DNA of 64,000 nucleotides from contig JAJRSE010000119.1 in assembly GCA_024278955.1 (NCBI GenBank), forward strand, positions 1 through 64,000, read 5' to 3'. A program made the position numbers and the translations under genes. The notes beneath the pieces were generated by a model, which saw nothing but the letters and a program-made list of their open reading frames with translations, had not been told where the DNA came from and did not search any database. This DNA is from Planctomycetota bacterium. Lineage in GTDB: Bacteria > Planctomycetota > Planctomycetia > Pirellulales > Lacipirellulaceae. Positions 9,001-16,244 of this stretch are shown here, one piece after another. Numbering within the stretch: the stretch's first letter is position 1; the number at the start of each line of letters is the position of its first letter.

Positions 9001-9477
9001 AGCCAGGTCGTGTTCTCGTGGCTGGCGACAACGTTGGTCGAAATCTTCGGGCCAGATGTCTTGTCGCTTGAGTTCAGCAATGAATTCGTCGACCTGGGCC
9101 AGGAATCCTGGGGTTTGGGCAACGCGAGAAAAGTGCTTGAGCCGGGACGAATCGAGAGCGGTTTGGACCACCTGGTAAAGGATTCGCCGTTTTTGCAATT
9201 TCGATATCGGACGAATTCGCCGCGGGCTGGCGGCGACGATTGAATCGGCAAAGCTTGCGAAAGTTAGGACTTGGGGCGAAAGAAATGCGTCGACAGGCGA
9301 GCTTAACAGCCGCTCTTGGACTTGGAGAACCGCCTGCGAGGTCGGACCGATCCAGAGGCAGCGGGCCATTTGAAGAGATTTCTCTGAGCTTTTTAGGGCT
9401 TTGCGGTATTTTTCGAGTAAATAGGTCGTCTTTCCGCTTCGTGCGGGCCCAGCGAGTACTCTTACCTTCGCTTCCAT
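6088..9477 (-). CDS. addB: AddB-type nuclease subunit
   Basis: A 1129-residue partner of AddA. The N-terminus has a Walker A-like GPARSGKTT (10-18) as in AddB, the middle resembles an inactivated helicase (UvrD-like folds with weak motifs), and the C-terminus carries a RecB-type nuclease: NIIDYKSG (D988, K990) and a Q-rich segment RQLQLPLYA. A cysteine in YATCPFRFF (~812) and three more in CTRYCSLSTIC near residues 1093-1104 match the AddB Fe-S cluster that ties the nuclease domain together. The domain order fits AddB, not RecC. It is the first gene of the addB-addA pair; the 560-bp region upstream holds repeats rather than another gene. Sequence between ~240 and 720 is only loosely recognisable, as is normal for this subunit. 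Confidence 0.92.
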   Translation of the reverse strand: MEAKVRVLAGPARSGKTTYLLEKYRKALKSSEKSLQMARCLWIGPTSQAVLQVQERLLSSPVDAFLSPQVLTFASFADSIVAASPRRIRPISKLQKRRILYQVVQTALDSSRLKHFSRVAQTPGFLAQVDEFIAELKRQDIWPEDFDQRCRQPREHDLAAIYHLYQQFLNDNDLYDPEGRFWAARTELRETELRETELRKGSTNASSEISLLVVDGFSDFTSSQYDILKLLAGKSSEMLVSLTLDLGSLETGGRSLLFSKPKNTLARLKKKLPALETLPASQAHFALPALAHLEQHLFSSPNQSIASALSPDGIEILAAQGVHGEIEELARRIKSLLHSGQARPEEIVVVFRSLRGVAGRIHEVFIDHGIPLALGPWQDLASSPLHRAIRTLLQLHNEDWPFRQLLAVVGNRLFRRFDISSEEQNHNAPDARIAIEICIRAAQHPLGRSLVLEQLKHWAAFAPEATGQEKTSRIERREKLASRAKLSHSKLQELATLFDQLPQQATVAQWIGHLEGLLSGLDLFAKSGEKSTSPLQDLATAWNILQTALTSLANVDSCSSKNAAQLSVGQLLDLLDRVGTELQLPVAHDAVGRVQILGAEAARHVSAPYVFLAGLKEQAFSSSDPTDPLFHAHDLEWMEQPTEQQPPETQHAGDEMLLFYELVTRATRHLTLSYAALDAKGQTLSPSPLLTELQHCFGNQKILRKEMSLGESTIKPDSLAPMSIASFRRQSVSHALTGDRTWLAGITAQPKSSQLGFALLDNIDCVARRGERGQFGSFDGLLLNKTSQGVLAKRFDTKHLWSPSQLEGYATCPFRFFSEQILMLQPPSELTLSSDARRRGSLLHQVLASLHAHLEIGGAESLGSDASQLIERFHKILSDTVIATPLEGLQHWLREIERREIGAWAEQYAQQEVDYQAKWSHLDQPLRPTHFEVRFGPEVHSGDSSDDNASVAIPFELDLGHEQILLTGQIDRVDVGRVGKTTVFNIIDYKSGAEVKLEDKKIRSGRQLQLPLYALAAERLLLAEQGAVALSTGYWSIQGQGFNSKKSNALEIHDLKDQAISTSDQWNELQPVLLERIGQLVGGIRKGQFPVLNEDQHCTRYCSLSTICRVAHVRSLEKQLEPEAPPTNE

Positions 9478-9619
9478 ACTGCACCTAAGTCTTTTGACTG
9501 TTGTTGGTTAGGAGTTATAACGTGGGGTATCAGGTAACCGTTAAAAGCTATATCTTACAGGAGTGCCGGGAGGTAGGTGCCCCTTTCTCGTACTGCTTTC
9601 AGGAGCCTTGTGCTCCGCT

Positions 9620-9762
9620 AGGAGAACTGCAAAGTCATGGAATTCAAAAACTGATTGGCCACAGAGAGCACAGAGAATCCCTTGTTTTTACCTCTCTGTG
9701 TCCTCTGTGCTCTCTGTGGCTACACCTCTCATCTGTTTGTTTATTGACTTTGCAGTTCTCCT
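9620..9762. repeat. nested double palindrome (CCACAGAG type)
   Basis: An outer perfect 18-bp inverted repeat, AGGAGAACTGCAAAGTCA (9620-9637) with its complement at 9745-9762, encloses a second perfect 18-bp inverted repeat, GCCACAGAGAGCACAGAG (9658-9675) with its complement at 9703-9720. The inner sequence resembles dispersed CCACAGAG repeats seen in many environmental genomes. No transposase gene is present. The architecture (a palindrome within the loop of another) recurs at 11521-11739. Confidence 0.85.
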
Positions 9763-10041
9763 GTGTGCTTCGGCAGATAGATTGACAGCGTAACAGGGGT
9801 TCACGTAAACTGATAAGGTATTTCGGTCCCTCGTCGAGTCGGACTCTCCTCTGCGTATGCAGGTCTATTTTTTCTTCTAAAGGAATATTTCTTTTGAAGA
9901 GGATAGAGGTTGTGTCGTTGAGGCGATACCGGGCGTTTTTTGCGTCCGTTCCGCGTAGGCGGAGACCTGTTCGCACCGATTGTGTGCGGGCGACGTGTTA
10001 TATTTTTCGTTATTTCTTTTCTTTTTTGAGGAGGCATCAAA
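9763..10041 (+). other. long 5' leader of the DUF1559 gene
   Basis: No gene seen. The stretch has short GC hairpins (for example around 9950-9965 and 9975-9990), then a T-rich tract and GAGGAGG 8 nt before the ATG at 10042, a strong ribosome site. It is probably an untranslated leader; I recognise no riboswitch. Confidence 0.4.
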
Positions 10042-11331
10042 ATGGATGCGAAACAAGGCTTTGTCCGCAATGCTTGCGGGCGGAAACGAGGTTTTACCCT
10101 CGTTGAATTATTGGTCGTGATTGCGATCATCGGCGTTCTGGTCGCGCTGCTATTGCCTGCGATTCAGGCAGCTCGCGAAGCGGCACGAAGAAACTCGTGC
10201 TTGAACAACATCAAGAACATCGGGTTGGCGATTCATAACTACGCCGACCGAAGCAGCGGGACGTTCCCGTTCGCCTCCACGGGTTTTGCTCCTACCGCGG
10301 GGACATTCAACACAGGGACGAATATCGACGGCTACAGCTGGTTATTCCAGATCATGCCAGAAATGGAAAACCAGAATCTGTACAACCTGGTCCGCGATGC
10401 GGTGCTACCAGCAGGCACGCTACCAACCACGGGTGCTGCTGTCCTTGGATCGGCAAAGCTGAAGCTAGGGCCGTTTGTTCCCGCAATTGAAATTCCGCCT
10501 GCCACAATCGGTGGCCCGCAGAGGTTTGCTTTTGAGTCGCAGATTAAACCGTTTTTATGTCCAAGCTTCCCTGGCGATTTCCAGGTGAAGCAGGCTACTG
10601 GGACCCCCTTGTTTGGCCCACTAGGACGTCCCGCGACGGGAAATTATGTTTGTATTCCTTCGACCCATTATAATCGCGAGGGAGACGTCACGGCTCAGGA
10701 TGTCGGTGCAGATCCCACGACTCTTTACCAGAGCATGAATGGCAATGTGCCGAAGCAGCAGGCTGGTAATGGAGTGCTCGTGTTCCCCGGGAATTCAAAC
10801 CTCACAGGCCCAGACGCTGCTGCGACAAGCGTATTGCAGCTGAGGAGAAAGCCCAAAGGGGTTGGTTTCGCTGGCATTCGCGATGGCACATCCAACACCG
10901 TGATGTTTACCGAGTCTCGTGAAGAACGGTACGCATCTTGGATGAGTGGTCTGGCTTCTTACGTGGTGGCCGTGAATCCTGGCACCAACCAAGATCAGGT
11001 CGTCAAACTTGCGGGGGTCGGCGTTGGTTCGAGAGCCACCTTGCAATTTGCGAATAACAATGGCGAACTTGCTCTGAATATTGGTAATGCGGTCAAGCGA
11101 AGTCTTGGTACGCCTCTGGAGACTCCGCAGATCTACTATCAGCATCAGTCTCATAGCCCTCACGGGGCGGTCCCGCGGTGGTATGGCCCGAGTAGTGCCC
11201 ATCCGGGTACTGTGCAGCATGGGTTTGCAGATGCTCACGGTAAGTCGATCAACGAAAGCATCGAGCCTCAGGTTTACCTGCATATCGTGACGCGAGCTGG
11301 AAACGAAGTTGTTGATAGCAACGAGCTGTAA
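10042..11331 (+). CDS. DUF1559 pseudopilin-like exported protein
   Basis: A 429-residue protein with a type IV prepilin N-terminus: basic leader, then cleavage site [35 protein letters not shown] (residues ~16-50), and the planctomycete DUF1559 hallmark [11 protein letters not shown] just after. The C-terminal part carries [16 protein letters not shown] and a late H-rich stretch ([32 protein letters not shown]), the usual DUF1559 end with a G/H motif. Such proteins are greatly expanded in planctomycetes and are thought to be pilin- or pseudopilin-like surface proteins; the function is unknown. It needs a prepilin peptidase; the only one in this window is TadV at 61702-62277, a Flp-type enzyme that may not serve it. 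A strong leader ribosome site and a strong terminator show that it is a single-gene transcript. Confidence 0.92.
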   Translation: MDAKQGFVRNACGRKRGFTLVELLVVIAIIGVLVALLLPAIQAAREAARRNSCLNNIKNIGLAIHNYADRSSGTFPFASTGFAPTAGTFNTGTNIDGYSWLFQIMPEMENQNLYNLVRDAVLPAGTLPTTGAAVLGSAKLKLGPFVPAIEIPPATIGGPQRFAFESQIKPFLCPSFPGDFQVKQATGTPLFGPLGRPATGNYVCIPSTHYNREGDVTAQDVGADPTTLYQSMNGNVPKQQAGNGVLVFPGNSNLTGPDAAATSVLQLRRKPKGVGFAGIRDGTSNTVMFTESREERYASWMSGLASYVVAVNPGTNQDQVVKLAGVGVGSRATLQFANNNGELALNIGNAVKRSLGTPLETPQIYYQHQSHSPHGAVPRWYGPSSAHPGTVQHGFADAHGKSINESIEPQVYLHIVTRAGNEVVDSNEL

Positions 11332-11419
11332 TCAAGTCGGCAGGAAATGTTTGCCGATTCTTTTTGAATTGGTAAGCTTTCTCGCAACTTGGTAACAACT
11401 TGTTTTTGATGTTTATATC

Positions 11420-11450
11420 CGCTGCGGGCCATTTGGCCCGCAGCGTTTTT
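11420..11450 (+). terminator. intrinsic terminator after DUF1559 gene
   Basis: A perfect 11-bp stem CGCTGCGGGCC / GGCCCGCAGCG (11420-11430 and 11435-11445) with loop ATTT, followed by TTTTTG. A clear Rho-independent terminator about 90 bp after the stop. Confidence 0.9.
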
Positions 11451-11520
11451 GTTTGCAGCAGTTGTTTTTCTTCCTCAACCTGTGAACGGTTACGATACTT
11501 GTTGCCTCGGTTCGTTTTTT

Positions 11521-11739
11521 GTAACACTTCAGCCATCTGAAGCAAATCAAAAGACTTTACCACCAAGGACACACGAAAAAAGCCACAGATGGACACAGAT
11601 GAACACGGATTTTGTTGAAGAGATCCGAAATTTTCCGTCTGTCTCTTTCAACAATCAAAATCACTGAAAAATACTTTCTTTATCTGTGTTTATCCGTGTT
11701 CCTCTGTGGCTAATGGACTGCTTTCGGCTGAAGTGTTAC
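11521..11739. repeat. triply nested palindrome (CCACAGAT type)
   Basis: Three inverted repeats lie one inside the next. The outer is GTAACACTTCAGCC (11521-11534) with a perfect complement at 11726-11739. The middle pairs 11581-11610 with 11682-11711 (AGCCACAGA... , about 25 of 30 positions). The inner pairs 11612-11623 (TTGTTGAAGAGA) with 11642-11654, with one extra base. No coding capacity. It occupies most of the gap between the DUF1559 terminator and the rhodanese gene. Confidence 0.85.
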
Positions 11740-11772
11740 GTTTTTTTGAATTACAGAAGGGCCTTTTACGAG

Positions 11773-12108
11773 ATGGACGAGCAGCCGCTGGAAATTTCTT
11801 GCTGCGATTGTGATCGTCAGCGCAAGCAAGGTGAGAAAATCTTGCTTTTAGATTGTCGTGAGCAGGAGGAATACGACTTGGTGGCAATCGAAGGGGCAAC
11901 TTTGCTACCGATGAGCCAACTGATGGGTCGTGCCGGCGAACTGGCTGGAAAAGAAGCTGACGAAATCTACGTCTACTGTCATCATGGGATGCGGAGTGCC
12001 CAGGTGACCGCTTGGCTGCGTGAGCAGGGTTTTGAGAAAGCCTATTCTGTGGCAGGCGGAATCGATGCGTGGGCAGTGGAGATTGAACCTGGAATGGCGC
12101 GGTACTAG
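11773..12108 (+). CDS. rhodanese-domain sulfurtransferase
   Basis: A 111-residue single rhodanese domain. LLLDCREQEEYDLVAIEGA is the CH2A-like opening and YVYCHHGMRSAQVTAWLREQGF contains the active-site cysteine in the CxxGxR-type loop, followed by VAGGIDAW, the family's usual end motif. It would transfer sulfane sulfur from thiosulfate or a persulfide to an acceptor in the cytoplasm; there is no signal peptide. The start at 11773 gives the correct domain length; a longer frame back to 11686 runs into the repeat and is unlikely to be translated. No clear Shine-Dalgarno is present, and the gene sits directly after the nested palindrome. It is not adjacent to the cysteine desulfurase of this window. 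Confidence 0.88.
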   Translation: MDEQPLEISCCDCDRQRKQGEKILLLDCREQEEYDLVAIEGATLLPMSQLMGRAGELAGKEADEIYVYCHHGMRSAQVTAWLREQGFEKAYSVAGGIDAWAVEIEPGMARY

Positions 12109-12136
12109 TAGTCTACCGCAGCTCAACATTCGAGTT

Positions 12137-12214
12137 GGGTGCCACTGCTGGCTTGCCCAGCAGTGGACGCCGGGTACCCGCTTCGCACTGCTGGACGAGC
12201 CAGCAGTGGCACCC
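12137..12214. repeat. inverted pair of REP-like palindromes, copies 2 and 3
   Basis: Copy 2 (12137-12165) is the reverse complement of the copy at 464-492: GGGTGC then CACTGCTGG-CTTGC-CCAGCAGTG. Copy 3 (12186-12214) is in forward orientation: CACTGCTGG-ACGAG-CCAGCAGTG then GCACCC. Head-to-head pairing of REP units between convergent genes is typical of BIME-like arrangements. Confidence 0.85.
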
Positions 12215-12278
12215 GAAAACCAAGCTGCGGCGGAGTACTTGTGCTTTGGTTTTGTAGCCGCCCGGCCGAGGGTTGAGC

Positions 12279-13982
12279 TTACTTCGCGTAGCCGACTTTG
12301 CCGGGGACGCGAGGATCGTGGACGCCGACTAGTTCTCCGCGGTCGTTGAGTCGGATGGCTTGGGTGATGCCGCTTCGTTTGCGTACCGTGATCTCATGTC
12401 CATACTCTTTGAGAGCTGCGACGACTTCTTCAGGGGCAGTGGACTCAAGCAAAACACGATCGGGACGCCACTGGTGATGATACCGCGGAGCGGCTATGGC
12501 ATCTGGCAAGTCGTAGCCCAAGTCGAGGCATCGAACCAGGGCGAGCAGCACCTGGGTGATAATCTTAGGACCACCGGCGGCGCCAAGGGTTAGCACGGGT
12601 TCGTCTTTTTTATTGAGCACAATTGTTGGAGACATGCTCGAAAGGGGACGTTTACCGGGAGCAATGGCGTTGTTTTCGGCACCGAGAAGCTTAAAGGCAT
12701 TGGGAACGCCTGGCTGGCTTGAGAAGTCGTCCATTTCGTTGTTTAACACGATGCCGGTGCCCGGGACAATAACTTTTGACCCGAACGAGGTGTTGACCGT
12801 CGCGGTAATCGCAACCCAATAGCCCTCGACATCTGCGGCAGCGATGTGGGTGGTGTGGCGTCCAAAGAAGTCTTCCGCCACTCCTGGAGGCAATCCATGA
12901 GAGGAAACTTGCGTGGCTTTGTTGGGGTCGATTTTCTTTGCAAGCGAACTCGCATAGTTTTTGTCAATCAGCCCGCGAGGTACCTTGGCAAAGTCGGAGT
13001 CACCGAGCCAATGTGCCCGGTCGGCGAACGCGAGCTTCATTGCTTCGAGAATGATATGCAATGCACGCGAGGGGTTTTGTTGATGTTCCTTTGCGAGGTC
13101 AAACGTTTCGAGGATATTGAGAATCTGTGCAACATGGACTCCTCCCGAACTGGGGGGCGGAAAGCCGATGATTTTCCAGTCGCGGTAGCGAGTGACGACT
13201 GGTTCTCGTAGGACGCAGTGGTAGTTGGCAAAGTCGGTGGCAGTAAGCAGGCCTCCGTTTTCTTTCATCCACAGGGCTACTGTTTTTGCAAAAGGGCCAT
13301 GGTAAAACCAATCGGGGCCTTGCTTTGCAATTTCGCGGTACGAACGGGCCAGGTCGGGTTGAAGGAGAATATCGCCTTCGGCGTAGGGGCTACCATCGGG
13401 TAGAAGAAGAGCTTTGCGGCTGCCTTTGAATTTTGCGAGTTTGGGCGCTGAATAGCGGATGTTTCTTGCCATGTTGCGGTCGAGGGCAAAACCTTCTTCG
13501 GCGATCTTTGCAGCGGGAAGCAGGAGATCGGCCAATTCTCGCTTTCCGTGTTTCGCGGTTGCCTCGGCATAGGCTGCGAGAGCCCCGGGCACGCCAATTG
13601 CTAAGGGGCCTGTGGTGCTAAGCTCGGGCTGTGCTTTGCCATCTCGAAGAAACATGTCGCGAGTTGCGGCGGCGGGCGCCATTTCGCGACCATCGATGGC
13701 GGTGATGCTACCGTCGGGGCAGCGGATCAGGATAAAACAGCCTCCGCCAAGTCCTGAGTTGTGGTTATCGACAACGCCAAGCGTTAGTGCGGCAGCGATA
13801 GCCGCGTCGACCGCGTTGCCACCATTTTGATAGGCCTCGATGCCTGCATCGGTTGCGAGGGGCTGAACAGTCGCGACAACGCAGCGAGGAGATTTCGCCC
13901 GAACTTCGAGAGGTAGGAAAAGGAGAATGACGCAAGATGCGAATAACAAACTTGCGAGAAGCCCATGTTTACTCAATGACAT
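12279..13982 (-). CDS. ggt: gamma-glutamyltransferase
   Basis: A 567-residue exported enzyme that hydrolyses or transfers the gamma-glutamyl group of glutathione and related peptides. The N-terminus is a signal peptide (LLASLLFASCVILLFLPLEVRA). The large subunit has NGGNAVDAAIAAALTLGVVDNHNSGLGGG; the autoprocessing and catalytic Thr is about residue 377 in RHTTHIAA, where the precursor would be cut into two subunits. GIVLNNEMDDFS (substrate contact) and the LSSMSPTIV segment near the small-subunit glycine pocket are present. The length matches E. coli Ggt (580). The start is fixed by the signal peptide. The gene converges on the rhodanese gene and is followed by REP elements rather than another gene. 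It is likely periplasmic and used in peptide or glutathione salvage. Confidence 0.95.
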   Translation of the reverse strand: MSLSKHGLLASLLFASCVILLFLPLEVRAKSPRCVVATVQPLATDAGIEAYQNGGNAVDAAIAAALTLGVVDNHNSGLGGGCFILIRCPDGSITAIDGREMAPAAATRDMFLRDGKAQPELSTTGPLAIGVPGALAAYAEATAKHGKRELADLLLPAAKIAEEGFALDRNMARNIRYSAPKLAKFKGSRKALLLPDGSPYAEGDILLQPDLARSYREIAKQGPDWFYHGPFAKTVALWMKENGGLLTATDFANYHCVLREPVVTRYRDWKIIGFPPPSSGGVHVAQILNILETFDLAKEHQQNPSRALHIILEAMKLAFADRAHWLGDSDFAKVPRGLIDKNYASSLAKKIDPNKATQVSSHGLPPGVAEDFFGRHTTHIAAADVEGYWVAITATVNTSFGSKVIVPGTGIVLNNEMDDFSSQPGVPNAFKLLGAENNAIAPGKRPLSSMSPTIVLNKKDEPVLTLGAAGGPKIITQVLLALVRCLDLGYDLPDAIAAPRYHHQWRPDRVLLESTAPEEVVAALKEYGHEITVRKRSGITQAIRLNDRGELVGVHDPRVPGKVGYAK

Positions 13983-14210
13983 CGATCGATTCCTTCGGCG
14001 GAGGAAGTCTGGTTTAGAAACGGCTATTCGTTGTCTGCTGCTTATTGCTGAGCGTCGAGGGCGTTACTTTGCGACAGTTTCTTCAAGAACACGACTTTTG
14101 GCAATAGCTCGGTAAGAATAACAGGCGGCCCGCCATGCGGTCCGCGACAGTTTCCCGCTCTTCCCGCGTGTGCAAAGACCTCTCGGCGCGGTAGGATGGC
14201 GTTTCAGTTC

Positions 14211-14672
14211 CTGGAGAGGATCGGGCGATCGCCGGTTTGCGTTTAGCAGACGGGAGGAAAGTCCGGGCACCGCAGGGCAGAGTGGTGGGTAACTCCCACC
14301 GACCGCGAGGCTAGGGAAAGTGCCGCAGAAAATATACCGCCGATGGGGGTTGTTGGTTATAAGGGGTTAGTCGTTGGGTTTTAGCCGTTGGTTGGCTTAC
14401 TTAATCCTAACGACTAACACCTAACCCCTGATAACCAACAACCCCACAGGTAAGGGTGAAATGGTGCGGTAAGAGCGCACCAGCAGGCGAGGTGACTCGC
14501 TTGGCTTGGTAAACCCCACTCGGTGCAAGGCCAAACAGAGAGCATGAGTCGGCCCGGCTCGCTACGACTCTCGGGTAGGCTGCTTGAGGCGTTGGGCAAC
14601 TAACGTCCTAGAGGAATGATCGTCGCTTGTCGCAAGGCAAGAACAAGACCCGGCTTACAGATCCTCTCCAGG
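14211..14672 (+). ncRNA. rnpB: RNase P RNA, bacterial type A
   Basis: The catalytic RNA of RNase P, which matures tRNA 5' ends. P1 pairs CTGGAGAGGATC (14211-14222) with GATCCTCTCCAG (14660-14671). Universal core segments are present in order: GACGGGAGGAAAGTCCGGGC (CR-I, about 14260-14279), CAGGTAAGGGTGAAATGGTG and GGTAAGAGCGCACC (CR-II/III, about 14447-14482), GGTAAACCCCACTCGGTGCAAGGCCAAA, and GGGTAGGCTGCTTGAGGC with AGAGGAATGA (CR-IV/V) before the 3' end. P12, between CCGCCGATGG and CAGGTAAGGG, is greatly enlarged (separate entry), bringing the total to about 460 nt against ~377 in E. coli. Ends are estimated from P1 and may be off by a few bases. Confidence 0.95.
14346..14445 (+). repeat. 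expanded P12 hairpin within rnpB
   Basis: The stem GGGGTTGTTGGTTAT (14346-14360) pairs perfectly with 14431-14445; AGGGGTTAG (14362-14370) continues with 14421-14429, and TCGTT (14371-14375) with 14409-14413 past a bulge. The loop repeats GTTGG units. Its TAACCCC/GGGGTTA composition resembles the low-complexity leaders found elsewhere in the window (38165-38185, 50651-50692). Confidence 0.8.
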
Positions 14673-14676
14673 GCTG

Positions 14677-14742
14677 TTTTGCGATTACTTTTGCGATTAC
14701 TTTTGGGTTGTACGGGCATGTCCGGTCACAGTACGGGCATGT
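14677..14742 (+). repeat. two short direct repeats upstream of glycerate kinase
   Basis: TTTTGCGATTAC occurs twice in tandem (14677-14688, 14689-14700), then GTACGGGCATGT occurs twice (14710-14721 and 14731-14742), with starts 21 bp apart, two helical turns. The latter could be an operator for the gene starting at 14877; that is inference. Confidence 0.6.
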
Positions 14743-14876
14743 TAGGGGCAAACTGTGCTGAAAGCGAAATACCCGCCGGGAGCTTGCTCTATTGATGCTC
14801 AATCGGGGGAAACGCAGCACCTGGGGTGGGGCGATTGACTCTGGACTCGTAGGGCAAGAACTGTCAGAGTACGCGA

Positions 14877-16244
14877 ATGGAGCGTGATTGCCAACAACTT
14901 CGTGAAGATGCCCGACGGATCTGGTGGGCCGGTGTGCAGGCGGTTCAGCCTGAGAATCTTGTTCCTGAGATTCTTTGCGTCGAGGGCAATCTTTTGACGA
15001 TCGATGATCAGGTGATCGACCTGGGGGCGGTCGGACGGATTGCGATTGTAGGTGCTGGCAAGGCGGGGGCTAGTATGACCTTGGCCGTGGAGAAGGCGCT
15101 GGGCGAGGGCGTTTTGCGAGATAAGAAGGTACGCGGATGGGTGAATGTTCCTGCCGATTGTGTGCAGGCGGCCCAGTCGGTTGTGCTTCATGCGGCTCGG
15201 CCGGCAGGGCTCAACGAGCCGACGGCTGAAGGTGTGGCAGGAACTCGCGAAATTCTTCGTTTGGTGGGTGAGCTTGGTCCCGACGATTTGTGTTTGTGTC
15301 TTATTTCGGGGGGAGGCTCGGCCCTGTTGCCAGCTCCGATCGAAGGGTTTTCGTTGGAATCGAAAGGCGTGCTGACACGCGAGATTGCGGCGCGAGGCGG
15401 ATCGATCGAGCAACTGAATGCTGTGCGGCGAGAGCTGAGCGAAATCAAAGGCGGAGGGCTTGCTCGCGCGTGTCGAGCGGGGCAGCTTGTGACGCTTATT
15501 CTTTCGGATGTGCCTGGCGACGATTTAGAAACGATAGCGTCGGGTCCTACGGTTTTGCGCCGGCCAACTCCGGACTTGGCCTTGCAAGTACTCGAGGAAC
15601 TTCGGCTTGAAGATTGCGAGGCGGGGCGCGGGGCTGCGGCGATTTTGCGTAAGCGATCGGCAGCTGCGAAATCCATTTCGGGCAAAGGCAGTTCGGAAGC
15701 TCAGATCACGAATCTGCTGATCGGTAACAACGCGACGGCTGTTGATGCGGCGGGGATAGAAGCCGAACGGCTTGGTTATAGCCATGCGATGATCTCAGAA
15801 AACAAGCCCGAACCGACGGCCGAAGAAGTTGCAGGGAAGCTGATGAAAATTGCCCTGTCGATGCGTCCGAGTGGCGAGCCCGACTGTTTAATCTCGGGTG
15901 GGGAGCCGACTGTGCGATTGGCTCCAGCAGCGGAACGTGGCCGAGGCGGTCGAAACCAACAGTTGGCCCTCGCGGCACTCGCAGAAGTTGAAGACTGGCG
16001 AGGGATGGCGATGCTCTCGGGTGGAACCGACGGCGAAGACGGGCCGACGGATGCGGCAGGGGCATTTGTGGATGAAGAATTAGCACAAGCGGTTCGAGAG
16101 AAGGGGCTCGATTCGGCAGACTATCTGCGCCGGAACGATGCTTATCACTTTTTCGAGCAAGTCGAGGGCCTGATCAAGACGGGTCCTACGCATACGAATG
16201 TTTGTGATTTGCGCGTGGTGACTGTTGGGCGGAGGGGAACTTGA
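14877..16244 (+). CDS. glycerate 2-kinase (DUF4147/MOFRL family)
   Basis: A 455-residue enzyme phosphorylating D-glycerate to 2-phosphoglycerate in the cytoplasm. The N-terminal DUF4147 domain has IAIVGAGKAGASM, CLISGGGSALLPAP and LNAVRRELSEIKGGGLA (substrate loop). The C-terminal MOFRL domain has LISGGEPTVRL, GRGGRNQQLALAAL and LSGGTDGEDGPTDAAGA. The full length matches the family (~420-460). It would feed serine or glyoxylate carbon into lower glycolysis. Its TGA overlaps the next ATG by one base (TGATG), so translation of the downstream membrane-TPR protein is coupled. No functional link between kinase and membrane protein is known to me. Direct repeats at 14677-14742 upstream may be regulatory. 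Confidence 0.92.
   Translation: MERDCQQLREDARRIWWAGVQAVQPENLVPEILCVEGNLLTIDDQVIDLGAVGRIAIVGAGKAGASMTLAVEKALGEGVLRDKKVRGWVNVPADCVQAAQSVVLHAARPAGLNEPTAEGVAGTREILRLVGELGPDDLCLCLISGGGSALLPAPIEGFSLESKGVLTREIAARGGSIEQLNAVRRELSEIKGGGLARACRAGQLVTLILSDVPGDDLETIASGPTVLRRPTPDLALQVLEELRLEDCEAGRGAAAILRKRSAAAKSISGKGSSEAQITNLLIGNNATAVDAAGIEAERLGYSHAMISENKPEPTAEEVAGKLMKIALSMRPSGEPDCLISGGEPTVRLAPAAERGRGGRNQQLALAALAEVEDWRGMAMLSGGTDGEDGPTDAAGAFVDEELAQAVREKGLDSADYLRRNDAYHFFEQVEGLIKTGPTHTNVCDLRVVTVGRRGT

Noticed and set aside
9894-10106. Plus-strand frame in the DUF1559 leader
   Set aside because: Overlaps the DUF1559 start in another frame, is Arg/Cys/Phe-rich and lacks an ATG with a ribosome site.
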